Shown here: positions 50,916 through 60,308 of the stretch, in pieces
Layout: each line of letters opens with the position of its first letter
Position numbering within the stretch: position 1 is the first letter of the stretch
Source: JBFWWP01 sp050246115
GTDB lineage: Bacteria; Planctomycetota; UBA8108; UBA1146; JAJFFE01
Length of the DNA: 64,000 bases
Reading direction: 5' to 3'
NCBI GenBank assembly: GCA_050246115.1
Contig: JBFWWP010000008.1
Coordinates: forward strand, 1-64,000
Program-made: the position numbers and the translations under genes
The notes under the pieces: model-generated
What the model was told of the DNA's origin: nothing
Database searches by the model: none
Seen by the model: only the letters and a program-made list of their open reading frames with translations

Positions 50916-52871
50916 CTACTCGCCGCCCACCCAATGTCCGCTCGAGTTCACCGGCGGGAGCGATTCGCTTCGCGGCGGACGCGGTGCCTTGGGCGGTGTG
51001 GGGCCGACTTGGCAGTCGGCGAGCGCGCCCGGCGGGAGGTTGCCCCACAGCTGGTGGAACACGCAGTCGCGAACCGAGAAGTTGCGGCTCGCTGGATGCT
51101 GCGGCAGGGTGAAGCTCAACGGTTGGTTGACCAGTGTGATTCCCCACAGCAGTAGGTGATCGCACGGGACCTTCACCTGCGCCAGGTAGGCGCGGCTCTC
51201 GATTTCGATGTTGACCCACGCGACGTCCGCGAGTACCCCGCGCGAGAACTTCGCGAACAGTCCTTGGGCCCCGAGGTTGCGCGCCCGCAGGCCGTAGACC
51301 ACGGCGTTCTCCATGGGGCCGGTGTACTGCATGACGTCCGGGTGCCAATCGGTTTCGCCTTTGTCGATGTCATCCACGGTGCAGTTCACAATCGTCTGCA
51401 CGTTCTTGAAGGCGTCGCGGCCGATTTCCTTCACGTGCACGTTGCGGGCGAGGGTGACGTTCACGAGGCCGTCGGAGTTGCGCGCGATCGTGCAGTCGGT
51501 GACGAATGTCCCAGTCCACTTGGGGGCGTTGATGAAGCCGACGGAACTCACCTGCTCCCAACGCCCTTTGCCTTCGAGCTCGCACTCGTCGATCCACAGG
51601 TAGTCTTCGAGCTTCTCGTCTGTCGGGATCGCGGTGCGGATCACCAAGTTGCGCAGGCGGAGGAGCCGGGTCGACAGTCCGCCGGCGGAGGCTGAAACGA
51701 GGCTCACGCTGCCGTCGGCGACGCCGGGAGCCGGTTCGATGGTGAGGTACGTGCGTGTCGTGCGCGGTGCCCGCTCCGAGACCGCTCCGAGATCGTGCTC
51801 GCCGGCCTCCAAGTAGATGACTCCGCGGTCCGCAGTGTTCTGCGGTGACGTGCGCTCGATCCACAGTGCCGCCGCGGCCAACGTGCGCAGCGGCCGCTCG
51901 CGGGTGCCGTCGCCGGAGTTACTCCCCGTGAGCGAGACGAAGCATCGCGGCGCACTCGCGCTACTTTGGGGCACGACGAACAGGGGGAGCGGCGCCAAGC
52001 GGCGCGGTTCTCCGATTCGCGGGAACGCAACTGCACGAAGCTCGAGCGCACGTGCCGTCGCGAAGTCCGCGTGGTTGATGCGTGCGAAGTACTCCCACGT
52101 GCGACTGCGCGGGTTGAAGCTCATGTCGTGCACGGCCACCCAGGGGCCGCGGTCGAGCGAAAACTCGACACGATCGATCCCTGCCTGATGGAAAGCGACT
52201 ACGCCGGCGAAGAAGTCCTGCTCGAACGCTTGGTAAGGCACGACATTCCACTGCGCGATCGCGGTCGCCGCCTCCCCGGTGCTGCGAACGTCGTCGCCGG
52301 GAGCGTCGGCCCCACCTCCGGTCGCGCCCGCGCCCGGCTTGAGGGTGGGGAGCTGGTCGTTCGTAGCGATGAGGATGCCGGCGCCGCGCGAGCGCACTCC
52401 GTTCCACTCGGCAGCGACCGTTGTCACCCCCGGCTGCAGCGCCACGATCCCCTGGGGGCCGCCGTCGCCGGTCGCGAGGACCGCCGGCCTGGCCGACGAC
52501 CAGCTCGCCAAGCTCGTCACGTCGGTCTCGCTGCCGTCCGCGTGGCGAGCGACCGCGCGGGCCGTATCCCGTTGCCCGGGAGCCAGATGCGGCGGCACGC
52601 GGACCTCGATCTCGAGCACTCGCTTGGGGTCGGGGGCGGCCGCCGGGGTCGGTTCGCCGCCGTCGCTGATCGACCCGGTCGAGTCGGGCCGCCACCCCCG
52701 TGGCGCAACCTCGATCTCGATCGGTCCGCGCGGCCCGGACGAACATCCGACGGTGGGTGCGCCGCCGAGCCACGACCCACAGCACCACAGCGCGCACACC
52801 CCGACGCCCGCGAGGAAGCTCGGGGAGACTGGGCGGCAGGTCGTGGCCGAGCCTACGTTGGGGGGCGCCAT
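50916..52871 (-). CDS. Exported right-handed beta-helix protein with Ig-like region
   Basis: This is a 651-aa frame from ATG 52871, convergent with the Wzy-like gene and embedded in the glycan locus. The signal region is LAGVGVCALWCCGSWLGGAP, with a Cys in VGCSSG that could be lipidated. Residues ~85-170 resemble a Big_2-type Ig-like domain (LEIEVRVPPHLAPGQRDTAR, VTSLASWSSARPAVLATGDG, GVTTVAAEWNGVRS). Residues ~310-600 look like parallel beta-helix (GSNSGDGTRERPLRTLAAAA, GVIYLEAGEHDLGAV, LVIRTAIPTDEKLEDYLWID, DCTIARNSDGLVNVTLARNV, IVNCTVDDI). This fold is common in polysaccharide lyases, epimerases and glycosidases, so it may trim or bind the polymer made here. Confidence 0.8.
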   Translation of the reverse strand: MAPPNVGSATTCRPVSPSFLAGVGVCALWCCGSWLGGAPTVGCSSGPRGPIEIEVAPRGWRPDSTGSISDGGEPTPAAAPDPKRVLEIEVRVPPHLAPGQRDTARAVARHADGSETDVTSLASWSSARPAVLATGDGGPQGIVALQPGVTTVAAEWNGVRSRGAGILIATNDQLPTLKPGAGATGGGADAPGDDVRSTGEAATAIAQWNVVPYQAFEQDFFAGVVAFHQAGIDRVEFSLDRGPWVAVHDMSFNPRSRTWEYFARINHADFATARALELRAVAFPRIGEPRRLAPLPLFVVPQSSASAPRCFVSLTGSNSGDGTRERPLRTLAAAALWIERTSPQNTADRGVIYLEAGEHDLGAVSERAPRTTRTYLTIEPAPGVADGSVSLVSASAGGLSTRLLRLRNLVIRTAIPTDEKLEDYLWIDECELEGKGRWEQVSSVGFINAPKWTGTFVTDCTIARNSDGLVNVTLARNVHVKEIGRDAFKNVQTIVNCTVDDIDKGETDWHPDVMQYTGPMENAVVYGLRARNLGAQGLFAKFSRGVLADVAWVNIEIESRAYLAQVKVPCDHLLLWGITLVNQPLSFTLPQHPASRNFSVRDCVFHQLWGNLPPGALADCQVGPTPPKAPRPPRSESLPPVNSSGHWVGGE

Positions 52872-53080
52872 GTTGCTTCCTCGGTCGTCAGAATTTGAGA
52901 CAATCGGCCGGTCACATCGCCGACGCTCAGACTACACTGCGCGCCGGTCGGGGGAAATCACCCTTCCCGGGCGAAGAAAACCCGCGCGGCAGCCGAAGCC
53001 AAGTGAGGTTCTCTGCGCGTTCGCGCACGCCGTGAAGGAACCCGTCTGCGAGCCTGGTTGCGAAGAAGGAGCCGATTACC

Positions 53081-54409
53081 ATGGGGGCGGAAGCCAGCGG
53101 CGCGATCCAGGACGGCGCGACCGGGCAGCGGGGCGCGCCCGCAGCGGGAACGGCCGCTCCGCGCCTGTGTCTGTTCGGCGCCGCGCCGGATACCAGTAAC
53201 CTCGGGGTCTCGGCGCTGTTCGAGGCGAGCATGGCCGGCATCCTGCAGCGGCTTCCCGAGGCTCGGATCACCGTGTTCGACAACGGCTGGGGTCTCCGCA
53301 CCGGCGAGCTACAAGTCGCCGGCCGCCCGCGTTCGTTCGATCGCTTCGGGGGTCGGGATTCGAAGCGTGTCCACCGTGTCGACAGCCTTCACCATCTTGC
53401 GTTCTGTTGCCGACTGGGCGGCCTGTGGAATCCGGGAAGCCGCCGGATCCTCGGCGCCAACGCCGTGCTCGACATCAGTGGCGGCGATAGCTTCACCGAT
53501 CTCTACGGCATGAAGCGCTTTCGTGCCGTCGTCAAACCGAAGCAGATCGCCGTGCGCGCGCGGGTGCCGCTGATTCTGCTTCCTCAGACCTACGGGCCTT
53601 TCGCCGACTCCGGCGTACGCCGAATCTCGGAGCACGTGATCCGCGGGGCCCGCGCCGCGTGGGCGCGCGATGAGCACAGCTATGGCATCCTCCGCGAACT
53701 CCTGGGCAGCTCCTTCGATCCGGCTCGGCATCGTTGCGGTGTCGACGTCGCCTTCCGACTGCCCGTGCGACCACCGCGCGCTGGCGTGCCGGCGTCCGTG
53801 CAGGCCTGGTTCGACGCCGGTCGTGCGGTCGTCGGCTTCAACGTCAGCGGGCTCATCTACGCGGACCCGGACGCGGCGCGCGGGCAGTATGGGTTCCGCG
53901 CGGACTATCGACGCAGCGTGGAAGTGACGCTCGAGAAGATCATGCGCCAGGACGCGAACGTGCACCTGCTGCTCGTTCCCCACGTGAAGTCCGACCTCGA
54001 GGCCTGCCAATCGGTCGCGAAGATGTTGACGCCGATCGCGGGCGAGCGCGTGGCCGTGCTGCCGCTCGACTACGACCAGGGCGAGATCAAGTCGATCATC
54101 CGCCAGCTCTCCTGGTTCTGTGGCACCCGCATGCACTCGACCATCGCCGGTCTTTCGACGGGTGTCCCCACGGCCGCGCTCGCCTACAGCGACAAGACCC
54201 GCGGCGTCTTCGAAACCTGCGACCAGCAACGCCACGTCGTCGACCCGCGCCAACTCGACACCGACGCTGTGATCGCTGCCCTCCATTCGGCTTGGGAGGA
54301 TCGCGACGGGGCCCGGGCTCGGCTCGCCGCGCGTTTGCCGGCCGTGCTCGCGTGCGCCGACGACCAGATGGACGCCATCGCGCAGCTCTGTTGCGAGGGT
54401 CTCGTGTGA
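53081..54409 (+). CDS. Polysaccharide pyruvyltransferase family protein
   Basis: This 442-aa protein starts at ATG 53081 with SD AAGGAG. It matches the PS_pyruv_trans family: LCLFGAAPDTSNLGVSALFE near the N-terminus, LDISGGDSFTDLYG, ILLPQTYGPFADSGVRRISE, GARAAWARDEHSYGILREL, VGFNVSGLIY, LLLVPHV and WFCGTRMHSTIAGLSTGVPT near the C-terminus. The family adds ketal-pyruvate to sugars or transfers related groups. The flippase gene overlaps its stop (GTGTGA), so the two are translationally coupled. With the FrhB-like gene it forms a pair often found together. Confidence 0.92.
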   Translation: MGAEASGAIQDGATGQRGAPAAGTAAPRLCLFGAAPDTSNLGVSALFEASMAGILQRLPEARITVFDNGWGLRTGELQVAGRPRSFDRFGGRDSKRVHRVDSLHHLAFCCRLGGLWNPGSRRILGANAVLDISGGDSFTDLYGMKRFRAVVKPKQIAVRARVPLILLPQTYGPFADSGVRRISEHVIRGARAAWARDEHSYGILRELLGSSFDPARHRCGVDVAFRLPVRPPRAGVPASVQAWFDAGRAVVGFNVSGLIYADPDAARGQYGFRADYRRSVEVTLEKIMRQDANVHLLLVPHVKSDLEACQSVAKMLTPIAGERVAVLPLDYDQGEIKSIIRQLSWFCGTRMHSTIAGLSTGVPTAALAYSDKTRGVFETCDQQRHVVDPRQLDTDAVIAALHSAWEDRDGARARLAARLPAVLACADDQMDAIAQLCCEGLV

Positions 54410-55956
54410 CCCACGATCCGGACGGCGTCGATGGTTCCCATGCGGTGAGTGCGACTCCGCCCGCGACTGCCGGGGGGCCCCGCAAGCGCGGCTTCGGCGG
54501 CGCGGTGAAGTGGGCACTCGTCATGAAGTGGGGCCAGTACGGGTCGGCGGCGCTCGTGCAGTTCGTGCTCATGGCGTTACTCGACGTCGAGGACTTCGGC
54601 GTCGTCGGCATGGCCTGGCTCTACATCGCCTTCATCGAGATGGTCCTCGACCAGGGCTTTGGGGCTGCGATCATCCAGCGCAAGAACCTCGAGCAGCGGC
54701 ATCTGGAGTCGGTGTTCTGGCTGGTGCTCGCGGTGGCGCTCGGGCTCACCGGTGTGAGTGTGCTGCTCAGCGGCTGGTGGGCCGCCGCCAACCACGATCC
54801 GCGCATCGCGGCCGTGATCCAAGTGATGTCCCTCCGCATCCCGATCCAAGGGTTGACCACGGTGCAGGTCGCGTTGCTCCAGCGGTCGATGGACTTCCGC
54901 AGCCTCGCGGTTCGCAACATGTCGTCGGTCGTCGTCGGTGGAGTGATCGGGATCTCGCTCGCGCTGCTCGGCTACGGCGTGTGGTCGCTCGTGGCGCAGC
55001 AGTTGTCCATGGCGCTCATTGCCCTGGTGTTGCTGTGGACGGTCAGCGGCTGGCGTCCCGGTTTCCGGTTCAGCGGCAAGGCCATGCGCGAGCTACTCGG
55101 CTTCTCCACCGGGACTTTCGTCGCCAAGGTCGGCGTGTTCGTCGCGAACAAGGCCGACGAGATCCTCGTAGGGTTGTTCTTCGGGACGTTCGCGGTCGGG
55201 GTCTATCGTTCCGCCATGCGCCTCATGAGCCTCGTGGTCGAACTCGGGTCGCGCGCGATCGGCGTCGCCGCGTTTCCCAAGTTCGCCCAGGCGCAGGACG
55301 ACCCGGCTACGCTGCGGCGTGACCTGTCGTTCTGCTTCTGGCTCAGCAGCCTGCTCGTGATTCCGGGGCTCGCGCTGCTCGCGGGCGTGAGCGACTCCCT
55401 GATGGCGACGCTCGGTGGCAAGTGGCTGCCCGCGGCCGACGTCCTCAAGGTGCTGTGCTTGGTCGGCGTCGCTCAGTCCTTGACGACGTTCCAGGCGCCC
55501 ATGCTCCAAGGAACCGGACGTTCGACCCTGTTCGCGGGCGTCGTCTGGGGAACCGCTGCCCTGTCCAGCGGCGCGTTCGTCGTCGCCGGATTCGTCGGTC
55601 GGGCAGAACCCGAATCCGTCCAGCCCCTGTTCATCGCGTGGGGGCGCGGCGGGCTCTACCTCGGGGTTTTCCTCCCCATGTCCTACTGCATCCTGCGATG
55701 GCTCAGCGGCTACTCCATCGCTGAACTGATGCGCGCGATTCGGGGACCGCTGACCGCTGGGGTTGCGATCTTCCTAGGGGTTCGCGGACTGGTCTGGGCC
55801 GGCTGGGGCGCTTCCTGGCCGCCGGTCGTCCAACTGTTGGTTCAGGGTGTGTTCGGGGTGGCGCTGGGAGCGGGAATCCTGCTTGCAACCGACCCACTTC
55901 TCCGCGATAAGGCCGGATTGCTTCGCGCCAAGCTGGGCTTGGGCGGCAGCCGGTGA
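54406..55956 (+). CDS. Lipopolysaccharide/exopolysaccharide flippase (Wzx/MATE-like)
   Basis: The start is GTG at 54406, overlapping the previous stop codon; product 516 aa. The longer in-frame extension upstream is a shadow of the pyruvyltransferase. There are about 12-14 membrane segments, opening with VKWALVMKWGQYGSAALVQF and DFGVVGMAWLYIAFIEMVLDQ-type motifs; DQGFGAAIIQRKNLEQRHLE is typical of the Polysacc_synt_3/WzxC-type flippases. It would flip lipid-linked glycan units to the periplasm for polymerisation by the Wzy-like protein. Confidence 0.92.
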   Translation: MTHDPDGVDGSHAVSATPPATAGGPRKRGFGGAVKWALVMKWGQYGSAALVQFVLMALLDVEDFGVVGMAWLYIAFIEMVLDQGFGAAIIQRKNLEQRHLESVFWLVLAVALGLTGVSVLLSGWWAAANHDPRIAAVIQVMSLRIPIQGLTTVQVALLQRSMDFRSLAVRNMSSVVVGGVIGISLALLGYGVWSLVAQQLSMALIALVLLWTVSGWRPGFRFSGKAMRELLGFSTGTFVAKVGVFVANKADEILVGLFFGTFAVGVYRSAMRLMSLVVELGSRAIGVAAFPKFAQAQDDPATLRRDLSFCFWLSSLLVIPGLALLAGVSDSLMATLGGKWLPAADVLKVLCLVGVAQSLTTFQAPMLQGTGRSTLFAGVVWGTAALSSGAFVVAGFVGRAEPESVQPLFIAWGRGGLYLGVFLPMSYCILRWLSGYSIAELMRAIRGPLTAGVAIFLGVRGLVWAGWGASWPPVVQLLVQGVFGVALGAGILLATDPLLRDKAGLLRAKLGLGGSR

Positions 55957-56227
55957 CCTGCGACGCTCGACAGATGTCGGAGTCGGCCTTACCCTTGGAG
56001 GGGTAGGTACGCCTCGAGTCCCGAGTCGGATCGTGAAGAGATTCCCGTTCGCGGGATTCGGTGAGACGCGATCGATCTTGGGTTGCGAGTTCCCTCCTCG
56101 TCGTTTCCGCAAACGGGCTGCACCGGCTTTCTGGCTTTGGGGGCACGGCGCTCCCGGCTTCCGAGTGGTTGCGCCCTCGGACCCCATGGAAGACTCGTCG
56201 ACAAAAGAAACTTCTCGGAGGTGATTC
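55957..56227. other. Intergenic region upstream of rfbF
   Basis: This 270-bp stretch between co-directional glycan genes likely carries a separate promoter for rfbF. No dyad or riboswitch-like structure is evident. The GGAGG for rfbF is at its right end. Confidence 0.4.
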
Positions 56228-57007
56228 ATGAAGGTGGGCATTCTGGCTGGGGGGGTCGGCTCCCGGTTGTCCGAAGAGACCGTTCTCAAGCCCAAGCCCA
56301 TGGTCGAGATCGGTGGTCAGCCGATCCTCTGGCACATCATGAAGATCTACGCTGCCCAGGGCTTCCAGGACTTCGCGATCGCGCTCGGCTACAAGGGCGA
56401 GTACATCAAGAAGTACATGATCGACTATTGCTCACTGAGCTCGAGCATCAAGGTCGACTTCAAGACGGGCAAGGTCCACAAGGAGAACGAGGCCGGCGCC
56501 GATGTCGACTGGACCGTCGACCTGGTCGACACCGGGCAGCACACCAACACCGGTGGCCGGATCAAGCGCCTCGCTCCGTACCTCACCAAGGATGGCACCT
56601 GCATGCTGACCTGGGGGGATGGGGTCGCCAACATCGATCTCAAGAAACTGCTCGCGTTCCACCGATCGCACGGCCGGCTGGCCACGGTGACCGCGGTCCG
56701 ACCCGCGGCGCGCTTCGGCGCCATCGAGATGGACGGTGACCGTGTGGTGAAGTTCAGCGAGAAGCCGCAACTCGGCGAAGGCTGGATCAACGGCGCGTTC
56801 TTCGTCCTCGAACCGGCGGTTTTCGACTACATCGAGGGCGACGACACGCACTGGGAGAAAGGGCCGATGGAACGCTTGGCCCAAGACGGACAACTCATGG
56901 CGTACAAGCACCATGACTTCTGGCAGTGCATGGACACCCTCCGCGAAAAGAACCTGCTCGAATCCTACTGGGAGAGCGGCAAGGCCCCCTGGAAGATCTG
57001 GAGTTAG
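56228..57007 (+). CDS. rfbF: Glucose-1-phosphate cytidylyltransferase
   Basis: This 259-aa protein starts at ATG 56228 with a near-ideal SD (GGAGGTGATTC). The nucleotidyltransferase signature is KVGILAGGVGSRLSEETVLK, KPKPMVEIGGQPILWHIMKI; downstream motifs are FAIALGYKGEYIKKYM, TWGDGVANIDLKKLLAFHRS, FSEKPQLGEGWINGAFFVLE and the WEKGPMERLAQDGQLMAYKH, DFWQCMDTLREKNLLE ending typical of RfbF. It makes CDP-glucose from CTP and glucose-1-phosphate, the entry to CDP-dideoxyhexose or other CDP-sugars. The SDR gene follows after 2 bp. Confidence 0.95.
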   Translation: MKVGILAGGVGSRLSEETVLKPKPMVEIGGQPILWHIMKIYAAQGFQDFAIALGYKGEYIKKYMIDYCSLSSSIKVDFKTGKVHKENEAGADVDWTVDLVDTGQHTNTGGRIKRLAPYLTKDGTCMLTWGDGVANIDLKKLLAFHRSHGRLATVTAVRPAARFGAIEMDGDRVVKFSEKPQLGEGWINGAFFVLEPAVFDYIEGDDTHWEKGPMERLAQDGQLMAYKHHDFWQCMDTLREKNLLESYWESGKAPWKIWS

Positions 57008-57009
57008 AA

Positions 57010-58038
57010 GTGAAAGTACTCGTCACTGGCCACGAGGGCTACATCGGCTGCGTCCTGGTTCCGATGCTGCTGCAGAAGGGACACGAAGTGTCCGGCCTCG
57101 ACAGCGGCTACTTCATGGGCTGCGAGTTCGACGAGGACATCGTCAAGGTGCCGTCGCTCGACTGCGACATTCGCAAGATCGAGCCCAAGCACCTCGAGGG
57201 GTTCGACGCCGTCATCCACCTTGCGGGTCTTTCGAACGATCCGCTGGGGGACCTGAACCCGGACTGTACGTACGACATCAATCACCGCGCGTCGGTGCGG
57301 GTGGCCGAGGCCGCCAAGAAAGCCGGCGTCGCGCGTTTCGTGCACTCGTCTTCGTGCAGCCTCTATGGTGCTGCCGGGGATGACCCGGTGGATGAGAACG
57401 CCGAGTTCAATCCGGTCACACCCTACGGCGAGTCCAAGGTGTTGGTCGAGCGCGACGTGTCGAAGATGGCGGACGCGAGCTTCTGCCCGACCTATCTCCG
57501 AAACGCGACGGCCTACGGCTTCTCACCGCGCCTGCGCGGCGACCTCGTCGTGAACAACCTGGTCGGCTACGCACTCACCACCGGCAAGGTGCTCATGAAG
57601 AGCGATGGCACGCCTTGGCGACCGTTGGTCCACATCGAGGATATCTCGCGCGCGTTCTGCGCGGTGCTCGACGCGCCCCGGGAGGTCGTGTTCAACGAGC
57701 CGTTCAACGTCGGCGCGACCAAGGAGAACTATCGCATCCGCGAGGTGGCGCAGATCGTTCAGGACGTCGTGCCCAACTGCGAGATCGCCTTCACCGCGGA
57801 CGCGGGCCCCGACAAGCGCAACTACCGGGTCGACTGCTCGAAGCTCGAGCGGATGCTGCCGGCTGCGCGCGCGCAGTGGACGGTTCGACGTGGCGCCGAG
57901 GAGCTCTACGAAGCGTACAAGCGCCACAACCTGACGGTCGCGGAACTCGAGAGTTCGCGCTACATGCGCATCAAGCGGGTGAAGGAACTCCTCGACAGCA
58001 AGAAGCTGGACAAGGACCTCTTCTGGCTGACCGCGTAG
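57010..58038 (+). CDS. NAD-dependent epimerase/dehydratase (extended SDR)
   Basis: The start is GTG at 57010 with GGAG upstream (342 aa), 2 bp after rfbF. The Rossmann motif is VLVTGHEGYIGCVLVPMLL (GxxGxxG); further motifs are DCDIRKIEPKHLEGFDAVIH, LAGLSNDP, SSSCSLYG and the catalytic YGESK (Y-x3-K). It is shorter and different from CDP-glucose 4,6-dehydratase (RfbG) and resembles SDRs seen beside RfbF in loci for branched or methylated sugars. The substrate is probably a CDP- or NDP-hexose, but the exact reaction cannot be deduced. Confidence 0.9.
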   Translation: MKVLVTGHEGYIGCVLVPMLLQKGHEVSGLDSGYFMGCEFDEDIVKVPSLDCDIRKIEPKHLEGFDAVIHLAGLSNDPLGDLNPDCTYDINHRASVRVAEAAKKAGVARFVHSSSCSLYGAAGDDPVDENAEFNPVTPYGESKVLVERDVSKMADASFCPTYLRNATAYGFSPRLRGDLVVNNLVGYALTTGKVLMKSDGTPWRPLVHIEDISRAFCAVLDAPREVVFNEPFNVGATKENYRIREVAQIVQDVVPNCEIAFTADAGPDKRNYRVDCSKLERMLPAARAQWTVRRGAEELYEAYKRHNLTVAELESSRYMRIKRVKELLDSKKLDKDLFWLTA

Positions 58039-58252
58039 CCAGGATCCGGTGCCCGCACGGTCACCCGGTGCCGAGTTCCTGAACCTGGCCCGGGCCGACT
58101 TCGACGGGGCAAAGGCCCGGGTGATGAGCCCGCGCTGCCGTGCTAGGGAGCGCGTTGGCGTGCTCGGCCTTCGGGGTTCGTGTGCCGCGTGAACCGCGTT
58201 TACGGATAGCCGTCGCGCCCGACGGCCGACGAAGGTCGGGATTCGAGCCGCG

Positions 58253-59263
58253 ATGTCCGAGCTACGCCAAGATCCGCTCGTGAACCGTTGGGTCATCATT
58301 GCCGAGGAACGTGCGTCGCGTCCGTCGGCGTTCGGTCATGGGGAGTCTCCATCCACCCTGGCGGCCGAGTGTCCGTTCTGCCCAGGACACGAGCGCGAGA
58401 CCTGCTCCGAGGTGCTTGCCGTGCGCGAGCCAGGGACGGCGCCCGACACCCCGGGTTGGCGCGTGCGCGTCGTTCCCAACAAGTTCCCGGCGCTCCGCGA
58501 TGAGGTACCCGACCCGGTGCCGTGCTCGGACCTCTATCGTGTGCTCGCTGGCCGCGGCGTTCACGAAGTCATTGTCGAGGGCTCCGGTCATACGCGCAGC
58601 ATCTCCGAACTCGAACGACCCCTCGTCCGCGAGGTCTTCGAGGTGTACCACGAGCGGATCGCGACCCTCGCGCGGGTCACCGACTTGCCTTTGACGACGG
58701 GTGTCATCATCAAGAACGTCGGGCGTCCGGCCGGCGCCTCGATCGACCACTGCCACAGTCAGCTCATCGCACCCCCCGTGGTCCCCGTGAACCTCGCCGC
58801 GGAGCTGCACATGGTTGCCGATTGGCACGCGCGCCACGGCGAGAGTCGCTTCGACGTGCTGATCGCCACCGAGCGCGCGACCGGAGTCCGCATCGTGCAC
58901 GAGGGCCAACACATCGTGGCGCTGTGTCCTTACGCCCCGCGTTTCCCGTACGAGACGTGGCTGCTGCCGACGGCCCCGGTGTCTCACTTCGAGGACACCA
59001 CGTCCGCGACCCGCGCCGAACTCGCCGACGTCGTTCGCGACATCCTGTCCGGCATGGAGGCCGACCTAGGTCATCCGCCTTACAACTACGTACTCCATAG
59101 CGCCCCGTTCCGCGACGCCGCGCCCTCCTACCGCTGGCGCGTCGAGATCCTCCCTCGCGTGACCCGCGTCGCCGGCTTCGAACAGGCGACCGGCCTCTAC
59201 ATCAATCCAATCTCGCCCGAACGCTCGGCCGCCGCTCTGCGCGAGCACCTACGGCGGCGATGA
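58253..59263 (+). CDS. galT: Galactose-1-phosphate uridylyltransferase family (HIT superfamily)
   Basis: This 336-aa protein begins at ATG 58253. The N-terminus is LRQDPLVNRWVIIAEERASR; a zinc pair is CPFCPG, then WRVRVVPNKFPAL, GVHEVIVEGSGH, IKNVGRPAGASIDHCHSQLI (active-site His region H-C-H-S-Q in place of the usual HPHxQ) and the second-domain FPYETWLLP. The enzyme exchanges UMP between UDP-glucose and hexose-1-phosphate (Leloir pathway). The position after rfbF/SDR suggests a role in sugar activation for the polysaccharide. The Cys replacing Pro in the HPH motif is an unusual point. Confidence 0.9.
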   Translation: MSELRQDPLVNRWVIIAEERASRPSAFGHGESPSTLAAECPFCPGHERETCSEVLAVREPGTAPDTPGWRVRVVPNKFPALRDEVPDPVPCSDLYRVLAGRGVHEVIVEGSGHTRSISELERPLVREVFEVYHERIATLARVTDLPLTTGVIIKNVGRPAGASIDHCHSQLIAPPVVPVNLAAELHMVADWHARHGESRFDVLIATERATGVRIVHEGQHIVALCPYAPRFPYETWLLPTAPVSHFEDTTSATRAELADVVRDILSGMEADLGHPPYNYVLHSAPFRDAAPSYRWRVEILPRVTRVAGFEQATGLYINPISPERSAAALREHLRRR

Positions 59264-60020
59264 CCCGAGCGGCGACGCGAACGTTCTTCGGTGAGGCGAC
59301 GCGGTCTTGCCGCAGTCACGAGGGCGCCTTCGAAAGCCGTGTTGGAGACCCCTAGGCCCTGGGCCTAACGACGCTAGCGGAGCATGCGCTTGGCTTGGGC
59401 CGCTACTACGGACACTGCGACGAAGCCAAACACGTCAACCCTGCGAAGTAGACATTCTGCCGTACGTCGTTCGTGTCGATTCTCACTTTGTGCGGGTTGT
59501 CCATGGGCCCATTGACGAACGCGTAGATCCCGGCCCGCATCGCTGACCACCCTCATCAAAACCCTGCGGATCCGGAGTCCGGCCGGTCCGTCTCTCGTCA
59601 CCGAGAGGGTCGCCCGCTCTCCGGCTTTCGCCTTCGTGCGGCGAGTTCAACCCGAGGCGGGGCTCAACGGCCCGTCGTGAATCGAACTCGACCTCGTGCA
59701 GGGACTACCGTGCACTGCGCCGCCTTCGGCACTGCGACGGCCTCATTCGGCCGCTCGCGATCGCGGAAGCCGCGGCGGGCCGGCGGTTTCGATCCCTCGT
59801 CCTTCAGGCAGGTTCGCGATTTCTTACCGGGAGGGCTCGCTTTCGGGGCGCCGATCGTGTCCAGTACATCCTGAGGTCGGATCGTCGACTGAGCGAGAAC
59901 TTGCTGCCTAGTGCTGCGTCCTTACTCCTCGCGTCTTCCTGCCTGGTCAGCGTTTGACCCTTTCAATCGGATCTTGAAGGCAAACCGAAGATCCCAGCGG
60001 ACACACCCGAGGAGGGTAGT
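59264..60020. other. Intergenic region upstream of RRM gene
   Basis: This ~757-bp stretch should hold the promoter and leader of the RNA-binding protein gene. A segment near 59290-59325 resembles the end of the repeat at 33180-33215 (GGTGAGGCGACGCGG, TTGCCGCAGT). No convincing gene is found; the short leftward frame (59374-59601) is not supported. Confidence 0.4.
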
Positions 60021-60308
60021 TTGGCTACGAAGATTTACGTCGGCAATCTGAGTTTCAAAGTCGGCCAGGACGAGATCACCGAGCGCTTCAGCGCCCATGG
60101 AACGGTCGAGAGCGCGCAGGTCGTCATGGACCGCGAGACGGGCCGGAGCAAGGGCTTCGCGTTCGTCGAGATGACTTCGTCTGCAGAGGCCGACGCGGCC
60201 ATCGACGCGCTGGATGGCGTCGAGTTGGACGGCCGTGCGATGCGCGTGAGCGTGGCTCGTCCCCGCGAGGATCGTCCCCGTGGGGGCGGTCGCTCCGGCG
60301 GCTGGTAG
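60021..60308 (+). CDS. RRM-type RNA-binding protein
   Basis: This 95-aa protein starts at TTG 60021 after a strong SD (GAGGAGGG). It is a single RNA recognition motif: RNP2 KIYVGNLSF at residues 4-12, RNP1 KGFAFVEM near 44-51, then a Gly/Arg tail (RPREDRPRGGGRSGGW). Bacterial proteins of this type are small cold- or stress-associated RNA chaperones. It stands alone, 460 bp before the ATPase operon. Confidence 0.95.
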   Translation: MATKIYVGNLSFKVGQDEITERFSAHGTVESAQVVMDRETGRSKGFAFVEMTSSAEADAAIDALDGVELDGRAMRVSVARPREDRPRGGGRSGGW

